NCBI RefSeq assembly: GCF_020096995.1
Contig: NZ_CP083692.1
Coordinates: 2,728,001 to 2,792,000 of the forward strand
Source of the DNA: Leucobacter sp. Psy1
Lineage (GTDB): Bacteria; Actinomycetota; Actinomycetes; Actinomycetales; Microbacteriaceae
Reading direction: 5' to 3'
Length of the DNA: 64,000 nucleotides
The notes beneath the pieces are model-generated. The model was not told the origin of the DNA. It made no database searches and saw only the letters and a list, made by a program, of their open reading frames with translations. Of the stretch, positions 17,205-25,200 are shown in pieces (the stretch's first letter is position 1; every line of letters begins with the position of its first letter). The position numbers were made by a program, and so were the translations under genes.

Positions 17205-17885
17205 CTACGGCGTGGGCAGACTCTTTATTCGAGAGATTGCTTGATCAATCATCTGAACGGCTTCAAGAGCTGTGCCAGCTTCAACCTCCTCGCCATGAAT
17301 AGCCGCATTGGCAACAGACAGAGGAAACCGAAGATACTGCAGAACGCTCTCTGGTACTAGCCCCTGCTTACTGGCGATCGAAAGCGAACGTCCGATCCCC
17401 CTTGGCTTACCGTTAGCCGTCGATGCGTTTAGCAGATCGCCAAGCACCTTCTCCAACTCGCGGCGCATTCGCGCCAGCGCATTCCAAGTCTCCCCCTCCT
17501 CAATGTCTTTTACTGCCTTACCCGCAGCCGTATCAGGCGAGACCTCACTGAACCCGTCCAGAGACTGAGGAGCCACTTTCTCTTGCTCTACCTCCGAGTT
17601 CCCTAAGTAGTCAACCACGACGTTAAATGTGCGTCTAAAAGCCCTCCTTGTCTCGCTATCTCTTACATAGCTTGGAAGCGAAGTATTACCAAGGTTGCCC
17701 ACAAATAGACGCCCGAGATCTTGCAAAGAAGGCTCGGCAAGTACTTTCTCCACGTTCAATGATTTGAGGCTCGTCCTTTGCGTCTTTTCTGCGGAGATCC
17801 TTAGACGCGATGTGAACGCTGTGGCCCCCGCCGCTGAAAACGCGAGAACTGCGGATGCCGCAGCAACCAAAATGTCCCAATTCAT
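17205..17885 (-). CDS. Membrane-anchored protein with DUF4145/HEPN-like C-terminus
   Basis: A 226-residue protein with a transmembrane helix at residues 5-27, a soluble middle (PSYVRDSETRRAFRRTFNVVVDYL) and a helical C-terminal domain. The stretch NALARMRRELEKVLGDLL followed by YLRFPLSVANAAIHG (N193, H197) resembles DUF4145 domains, which belong to the HEPN-like group often found with restriction and defence genes. The start overlaps the end of the upstream two-helix gene by 4 nt (ATGA), so translation is coupled. The family resemblance is by eye and moderate. A membrane-located sensor or effector is a plausible but untested role. Confidence 0.7.
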   Translation of the reverse strand: MNWDILVAAASAVLAFSAAGATAFTSRLRISAEKTQRTSLKSLNVEKVLAEPSLQDLGRLFVGNLGNTSLPSYVRDSETRRAFRRTFNVVVDYLGNSEVEQEKVAPQSLDGFSEVSPDTAAGKAVKDIEEGETWNALARMRRELEKVLGDLLNASTANGKPRGIGRSLSIASKQGLVPESVLQYLRFPLSVANAAIHGEEVEAGTALEAVQMIDQAISRIKSLPTP

Positions 17886-18292
17886 GTTTCATTGCGCTCT
17901 CGGTAAGCCCGCAAGAAGGGCCGGACTTCGATAAGTTCCGCTAGGAGGCTCTGAGCAGCCACAAACTCCGCATGAACCTTCCTCGCCAGAATGAACGTCC
18001 AACCTCCGAGAAACACCAAGATAATCGCGCCAGCCCACGCGGCGAAGATCCATCCCCAACCAAATCCAATGGTCTTAGCCGCCTGGAAGACAGGGACCAA
18101 GGTAGCTAGAAAGACAGCAGAACCAGCACCAGCAACAGCCTTCGCTGCTGTTGAGAGGTACTCATACTTCCACTGATACATCGAGGTCAACAACGTATGC
18201 GCTTCAGCAGAATCAATCGTCGCCAGTTCCATTAAGTCAGCGACAACGACAGGCCTTCCAAGAAGGGAAGCAGCTTTGCGCGATTGCTTCAT
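17882..18292 (-). CDS. Two-helix membrane protein, first gene of the element operon
   Basis: A 136-residue protein with two predicted transmembrane helices (about 52-75 and 82-103) flanked by an N-terminal soluble helix pair and a C-terminal helix rich in Leu and Glu. The layout resembles small membrane partners in toxin or signalling operons such as SLATT-type proteins, but I do not claim membership. The ATG at 18292 lies 6 nt after a TACGGT box (18299-18304), the leaderless layout. It heads the operon and couples to the next gene by a 4-nt overlap. The operon is read away from the tRNA end. Confidence 0.7.
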   Translation of the reverse strand: MKQSRKAASLLGRPVVVADLMELATIDSAEAHTLLTSMYQWKYEYLSTAAKAVAGAGSAVFLATLVPVFQAAKTIGFGWGWIFAAWAGAIILVFLGGWTFILARKVHAEFVAAQSLLAELIEVRPFLRAYRERNET

Positions 18293-18298
18293 AGAGCA

Positions 18299-18304
18299 AC
18301 CGTA
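18299..18304 (-). promoter_or_regulatory. -10 box TACGGT of the element operon
   Basis: TACGGT on the minus strand is followed by 6 nt and the ATG at 18292. The match is weaker than at the chromosomal genes. Confidence 0.4.
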
Positions 18305-18320
18305 CCCTGCTGCCAGTAAA

Positions 18321-18366
18321 CCAAAAACAAAAGAACCCCCTCCATGTAGAAGCTAGGAGGGGGTTC
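18321..18366 (-). terminator. Terminator of tRNA-Phe
   Basis: A 10-bp stem (GAACCCCCTC at 18333-18342 with GAGGGGGTTC at 18357-18366) is followed, in the leftward direction, by a T-rich tract (TTTTGTTTTT). It lies 2 nt after the tRNA-Phe 3' end. Confidence 0.85.
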
Positions 18367-18413
18367 AGTGGCTCCGACGGGCGTCGATCCCGTGACCTCA
18401 CGATTTTCAGTCG
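18327..18413. repeat. Right attachment repeat within tRNA-Phe
   Basis: An exact 87-bp match to 14215-14301, covering the terminator and the 3' 45 nt of the intact tRNA-Phe gene. It defines the right boundary of the integrated element. Confidence 0.9.
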
Positions 18414-18441
18414 TGCGCTCTACCAACTGAGCTACAGAGCC
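18369..18441 (-). tRNA. tRNA-Phe (GAA)
   Basis: A 73-nt cloverleaf: the acceptor stem GGCTCTG pairs with CGGAGCC, the discriminator is A, and the anticodon loop CTGAAAA contains GAA. CCA is not encoded. The 3' part is duplicated at 14257-14301 by the integrative element. It is third in a leftward tRNA cluster. Confidence 0.96.
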
Positions 18442-18474
18442 GGGCACTCACCGGATGGCGATCGCCGGAGACGA

Positions 18475-18500
18475 AAGAACCCTTCCGGAGAAGGGCTCTT
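18475..18500 (-). terminator. Hairpin terminator after tRNA-Asp
   Basis: The arms AAGAACCCTT (18475-18484) and AAGGGCTCTT (18491-18500) form a stem with one mismatch and a 6-nt loop, between tRNA-Asp and tRNA-Phe. A TTTCG stretch follows in the leftward direction. Confidence 0.65.
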
Positions 18501-18505
18501 CCACC

Positions 18506-18582
18506 TGGCGACCCTGACGGGACTTGAACCCGCGACCTCCGCCGTGACAGGGCGGCGCGCTAACCAACTGCGCTACAGGGCC
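18506..18582 (-). tRNA. tRNA-Asp (GUC)
   Basis: A 77-nt gene with encoded CCA. The acceptor stem GGCCCTG pairs with CAGGGTC (one G-U pair), the discriminator is G, and the anticodon loop CTGTCAC contains GTC. Confidence 0.96.
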
Positions 18583-18611
18583 ATGATTATTCAATTATTG
18601 TTCCACCGGAG

Positions 18612-18684
18612 TGACCCCAACGGGATTCGAACCCGTGCTGCCGCCGTGAAAGGGCGGTGTCCTAGGCCGCTAAACGATGGGGCC
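18612..18684 (-). tRNA. tRNA-Glu (UUC)
   Basis: A 73-nt cloverleaf: the acceptor stem GGCCCCA pairs with TGGGGTC, the discriminator is A, and the anticodon loop CTTTCAC contains TTC. It is first in the leftward tRNA cluster. Confidence 0.96.
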
Positions 18685-18797
18685 GAAACACTTTTCAGCG
18701 TTTGCTACCGAGATAAGATCATATGCTGCTTCCGGCACGCAACGCAAATCGGGCCGCTCCTCGCTGCACGCTCGGCGTGTCGCGGGCGAACGACGGC

Positions 18798-19082
18798 CTA
18801 CGCCCCGATGGCGCGCTGCAGTCGCCGCATCGAGATCTCCTCGTGCAGCATCACCCCGGTGCTCGTCCGCTGCTCGAAGGTGTAGCCGATCGCCCCCTGC
18901 CTCAGCACACCGATGAGGTAGGGCTCCGTCGCGTTCCAAAGGATCCACGTGGGCTGCCCGTAAGTGTTGTTGCCGAGGAACGTGACCTCGATCTCTCGAC
19001 CGCCGATACGCTGCACCCGAGGCACCAACCGCTGGGTGGAGAGCACAACGTTGCCGTCCCCTGACTGTTGCATCTCACTCAT
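18798..19082 (-). CDS. Small conserved-looking protein of unknown function
   Basis: A 94-residue, strand-rich protein (STQRLVPRVQRIGGREIEVTFLGNNTYGQPTWILWNATEPYLIG in parts) that I cannot assign to a family. The ATG at 19082 is preceded by TAGGAT (19090-19095) with a 7-nt spacer, fixing the start and implying a leaderless mRNA. The longer frame upstream has no such support. It is read toward the tRNA cluster and divergent from crcB, with which it shares a 90-nt promoter region. Confidence 0.65.
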   Translation of the reverse strand: MSEMQQSGDGNVVLSTQRLVPRVQRIGGREIEVTFLGNNTYGQPTWILWNATEPYLIGVLRQGAIGYTFEQRTSTGVMLHEEISMRRLQRAIGA

Positions 19083-19089
19083 ACAGTCG

Positions 19090-19095
19090 ATCCTA
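19090..19095 (-). promoter_or_regulatory. -10 box TAGGAT, leaderless
   Basis: TAGGAT on the minus strand is followed by 7 nt and the ATG at 19082. Confidence 0.55.
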
Positions 19096-19160
19096 CTCAA
19101 ATGCAAACCTCGGGTCTCGGGATCGATGCGAATTCGTCGCAGAGATTTCTCCTTGCGGCA

Positions 19161-19166
19161 TAGGCT
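19161..19166 (+). promoter_or_regulatory. -10 box TAGGCT of crcB pair
   Basis: TAGGCT is followed by 6 nt and the GTG at 19173. A leaderless start leaves no room for a fluoride riboswitch. Confidence 0.55.
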
Positions 19167-19172
19167 GAGGGG

Positions 19173-19583
19173 GTGCATCCGCTCAACCGTCTCGCCCTCG
19201 TCTTCGTCGGGGGCACCTGCGGAACGGCGCTCCGGGCGGCACTGCTGCTCCTCCCCCACGATTCGGGCCCGCTCACCGAAGCCGTCGCGCTGACCGCGAT
19301 CAACCTCGTCGGAGCATTCCTCCTCGGACTGCTCCTCGGGCGCGTCCGCATCGCCACACCGCGCGCGGACGCCGCGCGCGCCCTCCTCGGCACCGGAGCT
19401 CTCGGCGGCTTCACCAGCTACAGCGCCCTCGTCCTCTTCACGCTACCGGCCGGAGGCGATCCGCTCATCGGTATCGTTCTGGCCCTCGTGTCGTTGCCGA
19501 TCGGGATCGCCGCAGCGCTCCTGGGCCTCCGGCTCGGCGGCGCCGCGCCATCGTCGCCCCGACCGACGAGCGGACCGGCATGA
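19173..19583 (+). CDS. crcB: Fluoride channel subunit CrcB/Fluc (first copy)
   Basis: A 136-residue four-helix membrane protein of the CrcB/Fluc fluoride exporter family, which dimerises in antiparallel fashion to pass fluoride out. Family marks include VGGTCGTALRAAL near the N-terminus, AINLVGAFLLGLLLG in the second helix and GALGGFTSYSALVLF in the third, where Phe residues line the pore. GTG at 19173 follows a TAGGCT box by 6 nt. It overlaps the second copy by 4 nt (ATGA). Paired genes usually make a heterodimeric channel. Confidence 0.92.
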   Translation: MHPLNRLALVFVGGTCGTALRAALLLLPHDSGPLTEAVALTAINLVGAFLLGLLLGRVRIATPRADAARALLGTGALGGFTSYSALVLFTLPAGGDPLIGIVLALVSLPIGIAAALLGLRLGGAAPSSPRPTSGPA

Positions 19584-19975
19584 TCGACAGCCCGCTCGAC
19601 TTCGTCCTCCTCGCCCTCGCGGGCGGGGCGGGCGCGACGTGCCGTTACGCGCTCGACCGAGCACTGACCCGGCGCCGCGACACCGGCCCGATCGGGATCT
19701 TCGCCGTGAATGTACTGGCGTCGATCCTCATGGGCATGCTGGCGGGACTCGGTATCGCCGGCGCGTCGGTCGGCGACGACGCCGGAGCGCTCGGTCCGAT
19801 CCTCGCCACCGGCCTGCTCGGAGGGTTCTCCACCTTCAGCACCGTCGCCGTGGACTCGGCGAAGCTGCTGCGGGCACACCAGTGGGGGTGGGTCGCCGCG
19901 AACACCCTCGGCATGCTCGTCATCTCCATCGGCGCCTGCGCCGCAGCGATCGGCGTGACTCGTCTGCTCGCCTGA
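19580..19975 (+). CDS. crcB: Fluoride channel subunit CrcB/Fluc (second copy)
   Basis: A 131-residue partner of the preceding CrcB protein. It shows GGAGATCRYALDRAL, the Asn of NVLASILMGML, and GLLGGFSTFSTVAVDS with the conserved Phe/Ser track. Four hydrophobic helices fill the sequence. The ATG lies inside the stop region of the first copy, so synthesis is coupled one-to-one, fitting a heterodimer inserted in opposite orientations. Confidence 0.93.
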   Translation: MIDSPLDFVLLALAGGAGATCRYALDRALTRRRDTGPIGIFAVNVLASILMGMLAGLGIAGASVGDDAGALGPILATGLLGGFSTFSTVAVDSAKLLRAHQWGWVAANTLGMLVISIGACAAAIGVTRLLA

Positions 19976-20012
19976 GTGGGCCCCGCGTTTCCGCACGACC
20001 CCTGTCGAACCG

Positions 20013-20378
20013 CTACTCGGCGGAGGGGGTCAGGTAGACCTTGCGAATGTGATCCGGAACGACCCAGCGCGTGCGCGTACCCGCGACGAGCCGCATCACG
20101 TCGCCGGCCTTCACGTCGACGGTGTGGCCCTCGTCGAGCAGCTCGATCGACGCCTCCCCCGACAGGACGACGAAAAGTTCGTCCGCCTCGGTGTCGACGA
20201 CTGTTCCGCCCCTGAGCTCCCAGATGCCCGCCTCAGCACCCGCGATGGAGCCGAGCTCCTTGATGCCCTGTCTCGGTGCGCCGGAGACGACCTCGTCAGC
20301 AGGAACGGGGTCGAGCGAAACGATCGCGGTCCGCGCGTGGGCAACGCGATTGGCGCTCTCCGGAAGCAGTTCGGTCAT
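20013..20378 (-). CDS. Single-domain cupin protein
   Basis: A 121-residue cupin (ELRGGTVVDTEADELFVVLSGEASIELLDEGHTVDVKAGDVMRL in parts) of the small RmlC-like barrel type. The metal-binding His residues of the first cupin motif are largely absent, so a binding rather than catalytic role seems likely. The ATG at 20378 has a strong AGGAGG site 6 nt upstream. It follows the FAD oxidase gene by 10 nt in the same operon. In E. coli the polyamine operon has a regulator with a cupin half; here the cupin stands alone without a DNA-binding part. Confidence 0.8.
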   Translation of the reverse strand: MTELLPESANRVAHARTAIVSLDPVPADEVVSGAPRQGIKELGSIAGAEAGIWELRGGTVVDTEADELFVVLSGEASIELLDEGHTVDVKAGDVMRLVAGTRTRWVVPDHIRKVYLTPSAE

Positions 20379-20388
20379 GGGAATCCTC

Positions 20389-21810
20389 CTAGGAGTCGAA
20401 GCCGAGTCCGAGCGCATCGAGCGTCTTCAGCAGCGGGTTGCGCTTGCCCTGGTTGTGGTCCGCCTGGTCGAGCGACCACCGGGTGAGATTGATCCCGATC
20501 GATGCCAGCGGCTCTGGCGGGAACGGCAGCGGCACCTCGCGGACCATCTGCAGCTCGGTGCGTTCCGTGACCCGCCCCTCAAGGCGATCCACGATGACGT
20601 CGGCGGCGAAGTGCGTCGCCCCCACTCCGAGTCCGGTGAAGCCGGAGACGTACTGTACCCGCCCACCGTGCGCCTCGCCGAAGAACGCGCAGAAGCGCGT
20701 GCTCGTGTCGATCACTCCGCCCCAGCGGTGCGTGAACTTCACGCCGGTCAACTGGGGGAAGGTGGTGAAGAAGTGGCTCGCGAGCTTCCGGAAGCTCTCC
20801 GGACGATCCTCATATGCCCGCTTGATACGCCCGCCCGAGTGGTAGACGGCGTCGTAGCCGCCCCACAGGATCCGGTTGTCGCTCGTCAGCCGCGAGTAGT
20901 GGAACTGGTTCGCCATGTCGGCGAGACCCTCGCGCCCCTCCCAGCCGATCGACGCCATCTGCTCGTCGGTCAGCGGCTCCGTCATGAGCACGTAGTCGTA
21001 CACCGGGACAGTGTGGAATGCGTACCGCTTCAGGAGCGAGGGGAAGACGTTGGTGCAGAGCGCGACCCGGTCGGCCACGACGCGGCCCCCGGTCGTCTCG
21101 AGCAGGATCGGTTCCCGGGCATCCCCGACCAGGTTCGTTACCCGGCTCTCCTCGTAGATCTCGACACCGATCTCGGTTGCGTGCCGCCCGAGCTCAGCCG
21201 CGAGCTTCGCGGGGTGCACGTTCGCGCTCTCACGAGGCGCGAACTCGCCGCCGAGAAACGTCGGCGAGTTGATCCGCTTGCGCACCGCCTCGGCGTCGAG
21301 GGTCTCGACCGTCGGATCATCGCTCTCCCCGAGCCACTCCACCTGGTACGGCTCGTTCGCGATCGACAGCTCGCCCGTGCGCTCGAATTCCACGTCGAGA
21401 TCGTGCTCGTTCACGAACGCCTCGATCGCGTCGAGGTTCTCGTACCCGAGTCGGGCGAGAGTCCCCGTCTCATCCGGCCAGCGGGACTCGGCGTTCGGCT
21501 CGCCGTGGGTGATGCTCGCCTCGCAGAACCCGCCGTTGCGGCCGGACGCCGCCCAGCCCACGCGCTTGGCCTCGAGCACGACGACCCGACGCTCCGGATG
21601 CTCCGTCTTCAGCTTGATCGCCGTCCACAGTCCAGCGAACCCCGCGCCGACCACCGCGTCATCGACCGTCTGGTCACCAGTGAGCGACGGGTACCGGGCC
21701 GCCGTCTCGGCGACATCCTCGATCCAGAAGCACGACAGCTTCGTGTCGGCAAGGGATTGGTCGATGATCTCCTCTGCGGGTCGGTGCGTCTCGAAGATGG
21801 TCGGTTCCAT
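20389..21810 (-). CDS. PuuB/DadA-like FAD-dependent amine oxidoreductase
   Basis: A 473-residue flavoprotein of the D-amino-acid oxidase (DAO) fold. The FAD-binding Rossmann motif DDAVVGAGFAGLWTA is near residue 50, followed by GWAASGRNGGFC, typical of gamma-glutamylputrescine oxidase-like enzymes, and YVSGFTGLGVGATHFAADVIVDRL at the C-terminal end. These oxidise amines or N-modified amines with oxygen, releasing aldehyde, ammonia and peroxide. The ATG at 21810 follows a GAGGA site; the frame upstream has no support. It precedes the cupin gene by 10 nt. A link to the gamma-glutamyl locus at 28822-35821 is possible but unproven. Confidence 0.85.
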   Translation of the reverse strand: MEPTIFETHRPAEEIIDQSLADTKLSCFWIEDVAETAARYPSLTGDQTVDDAVVGAGFAGLWTAIKLKTEHPERRVVVLEAKRVGWAASGRNGGFCEASITHGEPNAESRWPDETGTLARLGYENLDAIEAFVNEHDLDVEFERTGELSIANEPYQVEWLGESDDPTVETLDAEAVRKRINSPTFLGGEFAPRESANVHPAKLAAELGRHATEIGVEIYEESRVTNLVGDAREPILLETTGGRVVADRVALCTNVFPSLLKRYAFHTVPVYDYVLMTEPLTDEQMASIGWEGREGLADMANQFHYSRLTSDNRILWGGYDAVYHSGGRIKRAYEDRPESFRKLASHFFTTFPQLTGVKFTHRWGGVIDTSTRFCAFFGEAHGGRVQYVSGFTGLGVGATHFAADVIVDRLEGRVTERTELQMVREVPLPFPPEPLASIGINLTRWSLDQADHNQGKRNPLLKTLDALGLGFDS

Positions 21811-21882
21811 ACAGTCCTCATTACCCGTGTGCGATGATCCCTCTGATCTTCGCACAGAGCGCCACCGAGCTGCTACGGGCGG

Positions 21883-22053
21883 CTAGCGTTCCGGAGGTTT
21901 CATGATGGCGCCGGCGGCCAGCCCCACCGCGATTCCCGCCGGAAGCCACAGCCAGAACTGCGTGAGCGCACTGATGACGACGCCCATCACGATGCCCATG
22001 ACGATGCCGACGATGATCTGCTTTCGCCGCGCTCCGGGGTCGGTCTCGCTCAT
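21883..22053 (-). CDS. 56-residue membrane protein
   Basis: A small protein with two adjoining hydrophobic stretches (IIVGIVMGIVMGVVISALTQF and LWLPAGIAVGLAAGAIM), likely a helical hairpin. The start ATG at 22053 follows a TATCGT box (22061-22066) by 7 nt, the local leaderless pattern; the frame ends with TAG at 21883. It sits just upstream of the FAD oxidase gene in the same direction. No function can be assigned. Confidence 0.65.
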   Translation of the reverse strand: MSETDPGARRKQIIVGIVMGIVMGVVISALTQFWLWLPAGIAVGLAAGAIMKPPER

Positions 22054-22060
22054 GGGTCCC

Positions 22061-22066
22061 ACGATA
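22061..22066 (-). promoter_or_regulatory. -10 box TATCGT, leaderless
   Basis: TATCGT on the minus strand is followed by 7 nt and the ATG at 22053. Confidence 0.5.
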
Positions 22067-22169
22067 CCGCGCCCCTCTGGAGGGCTCGCCCGTCCGGCTT
22101 CCAGGTCGGGTCAATTTTTGCGGGTCCTGCCCCTTCCGCACCCGCAGTAGCTGACCCGGCAGCCCTGGA

Positions 22170-22191
22170 GGATCAGACCAGGGTCTGATCC
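22170..22191. promoter_or_regulatory. Perfect 22-bp palindrome upstream of RND gene
   Basis: The arms GGATCAGACC and GGTCTGATCC are separated by 2 nt, 96 nt before the RND exporter ATG. There is no T-tract, so a repressor-binding site (for instance of a TetR-type protein encoded elsewhere) is more likely than a terminator. Confidence 0.6.
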
Positions 22192-22287
22192 GGACGGCAC
22201 CCCGGGCTGATGTGGTGCGGGCTCCGCCTCTCCAGAGTGGAAGAGGTCGCCTCCGCGATCGCCGCACGCCTCGACCAGAGAGACTCC

Positions 22288-25200
22288 ATGACGCTCCTCA
22301 CACGCGCCAGCCTGGCCAACCGTCTGATCGCTGGACTCGTGACCCTCGGGGTCGCGGTCTTCGGCATCATCGCCATGACCTCCCTGAAGCAGGAGCTCAT
22401 GCCACCGATGAGCATGCCGATGGCGTTCGTGTCGGCGCAGTCGCCAGGTGTCTCCCCCGACGACATGGCGGAGACGGTGACGGAGCCGCTCGAGCAGGCA
22501 CTCGAGTCGGTGACGGGGGTCACCGGGGTGACGTCGAACACGTCGGCCGGCTCCGCCGACATCACTGCGGAGTGGCCGTTCGAAGCAGACGCGGACGAAA
22601 CGCTGCAGGCGATCCGGGCGGCGACCGAGTCCGTCCGTTCCACGCTGCCCGCCGGCACCGAGGTCGAGGTCTTCTCCGGGTCGACGGATGAGACACCCGC
22701 CATGATGCTGAGCGCAGGATCGACCGACGACGCCCAGCACTTCGCCGATGCGCTGGCGGGCACCGTGGTCCCCGCTCTGCAGGCAATTCCCGGTGTGCAG
22801 CGCGTCGAGCTCGCAGGGCGCGAGGAGCAGCGGGTCGTCATCGACCTTCGCGCCGACGACATCGAGAAGCTGCGTGTGGACCCGGCCGCGATCGCTCCCG
22901 CGCTCGAGTCGCGCGGTGCGGCGCTCCCCGCGGGCCAGGCGGACTCGGACGAGGGTCCCGTGGCCGTGACGGTCGGTGGAGGCATCGGGTCGGTCGAGGA
23001 TGTCGCCGAGTTGCCGATCGAGACGGAGCGCGGCGTGGTCCGCCTCTCCGACTTCGCCGATGTGCACGCGGAGGCGGAGCCGGCGGGTTCGCTCTCGCGC
23101 GTGAACGGCTCGCCCGCGCTCACGCTCACGGTGATCCCCGCGTCGGGTGCGAACGTGGTCGAGATCTCTCACGGGGTGCAGCAGCAGATCGAGGAGCTGG
23201 CTCCCGGCCTTCACGCCACGTTCGTGACGGTGTTCGACCAGGCGCCGTTCATCGAGCAGTCGGTGCACGATCTGTCGGTCGAGGGCGGTCTGGGCCTCGT
23301 CTTCGCGGTGCTCGTGATTCTGGCGTTCCTCTGGTCCTGGCGCTCGACGATCATCGCGGCGGTGTCGATCCCGCTCTCACTCCTCATCACCATGGCGGGC
23401 CTCTGGTGGACCGACAACACCCTCAACGTGCTCACGCTCGGCGCGCTGACGATCGCAATCGGCCGCGTCGTCGACGACTCGATCGTGGTGATCGAGAACA
23501 TCGCCAGACGGAGAGGCGATGGTCCGCTCACGGTCGAGGGCATCGTCGCCTCGGTCAGGCAGGTCGCCGGAGCGATCACCGCCTCGACGCTGACGACGGT
23601 CGCGGTGTTCCTGCCGATCGCGTTCGTCTCAGGAACCGCGGGTCAGTTGTTCCGCCCGTTTGCCGTCACCACGTCGATCGCGCTCCTCGCCTCGCTCGTC
23701 GTAGCCCTCACGATCGTGCCGGTGCTCGCGTTCTGGTTCATGAATCGTCGGGGGAGAAGATCGGGATCGCCGCAGCCGACGGGAACCACAGATCACGCGG
23801 ACCACGACCAGCACGACGAGCTCGAAGAACTCCGAACATCCGAGGATCGACTCCAGCGCGCACTCATGCCGGCGCTCGCGGCGACCAGACGGCACTCGGT
23901 GTGGACGGTCGTCGGGGCGAGCCTGCTCCTCGTAGCGACGCTGATGATGAGCTCCCTGATCCGCACCGACTTCCTCGGCTCCTCCGGCGCGGCCAGTCTC
24001 GAACTCAGCCAGACCGTCGGCACCGGGGCCGACGCCGACCAGCTCGTCGCCGAGGCAGAACCCGTCGAAACCGCGCTCGCAGAGATCGACGGAGTCGACG
24101 ACGTGCTCACCACCATCCCCGTCGCCTCGCGTATCGCCGGCGAACCCACCCGCATCTCCTACAGCCTGCAACTCGCCGACGGGGTCGAGGCCGCCGCGGT
24201 GGAAACCGCCGTCGAGCGGTCCCTGGGCGAGCTGGGCGATCCCGATCGCTTCTCGCTCTCCACCATGGACGCGGCGATGAGCGACGGCGGCGGCGGGATC
24301 GCCCTGCAGATTCGCGGGGCGGACTCCGCCGCGCTCCAAGAGGCGAGCGAGCAACTCACCGAGCGACTCGTCGACGAACCTGGCGTGAGCGGAGTGGAGA
24401 GCAGCATCACCGGGGAGCAGCCGGTCGTCCGGGTCTCGCTGGATGAGGCGAAGGCGACGAAACTGGGCTTCGACCGCACCACGGTGTCGGCGGCGATCCA
24501 GCAGGCGCTCGCCGGGACGCCGATCGGGACGGTCGCGCTCGAGGGCCAGGATCGGGACATCGTGCTCAGAACCGCCGGAGCGGACACGACCGTGACCGGG
24601 CTCTCCGATCTCCTGCTGCCGGTCACTCCGCAGCAGAACGCCGAGGCCCAGAAGCGGGCGACCGATGCGCTGGAGGAGCAGGCCGAGGCGGACGCCGAAC
24701 AGGCGAGACTCGATCAGGCGGCAGAATTCACTCGCCAATTGAACGATGCCGGAGCGCAGCGCGCGGAACTCGCCGGACAGCTCGATGAGATGCGCCAGCA
24801 GCTCGCAGCCCTCGAACGCACGCCGGTTGTCCCCGAGCGCCCGCGGACCCCGAACGAAGAGGCGGCGATCCGCGCACAGGAAGAGCGCGCCGAGCAGATC
24901 GCCGGGCTGCGCGAGGCGATCGCAGCGGCGGAATCCGGCATCGCTTCGGCAGATGAGCAGGCGAAGCAGGTGCGCGAAGCGCAGGCCGAAGCGGCGGACC
25001 AGCTCGTCGAGCAGCAGGAGACCGAGGCCCAGCAGAAGGCCGCCGGTGAGGCGCGCGCGAAGCCCATCACACTCGGCCAGGTCGCCGACGTGGTCGAGGA
25101 GAAGACGGCCCCAAGTATCGAGCGTTCCGGAGGTGAGCGGCAGGTGGTCCTCACCGTCACTCCGGCGGACGGGCAACTCGATCAGGCGAACGCCGCAGTC

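Larger units (their letters stand above)
14215..18413. mobile_element. Small integrative element in tRNA-Phe
   Basis: About 4.1 kb between two 87-bp direct repeats that include the 3' end of tRNA-Phe and its terminator. The intact tRNA remains at the right end (18369-18441), as usual for tyrosine-recombinase insertion into tRNA 3' ends. Inside are a truncated integrase, an orphan rightward gene and a leftward three-gene operon. Base composition is visibly more AT-rich than the flanks, and none of the proteins looks like core metabolism. With the integrase cut short, the element is probably no longer self-mobile. Confidence 0.85.

Noticed and set aside
19083-19172. Fluoride riboswitch before crcB
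   Set aside because: The -10 box TAGGCT stands 6 nt before the start codon, leaving no leader for an aptamer.
20071-21837. A 588-residue rightward frame
   Set aside because: It is antisense to the PuuB-like oxidase and cupin genes, rich in Arg/His/Glu/Leu without domain pattern, as expected for a high-GC shadow frame.
22111-25176. Long leftward frames at 22111-23268 and 23629-25176
   Set aside because: They are antisense to the RND exporter, whose helices and motifs are unmistakable.
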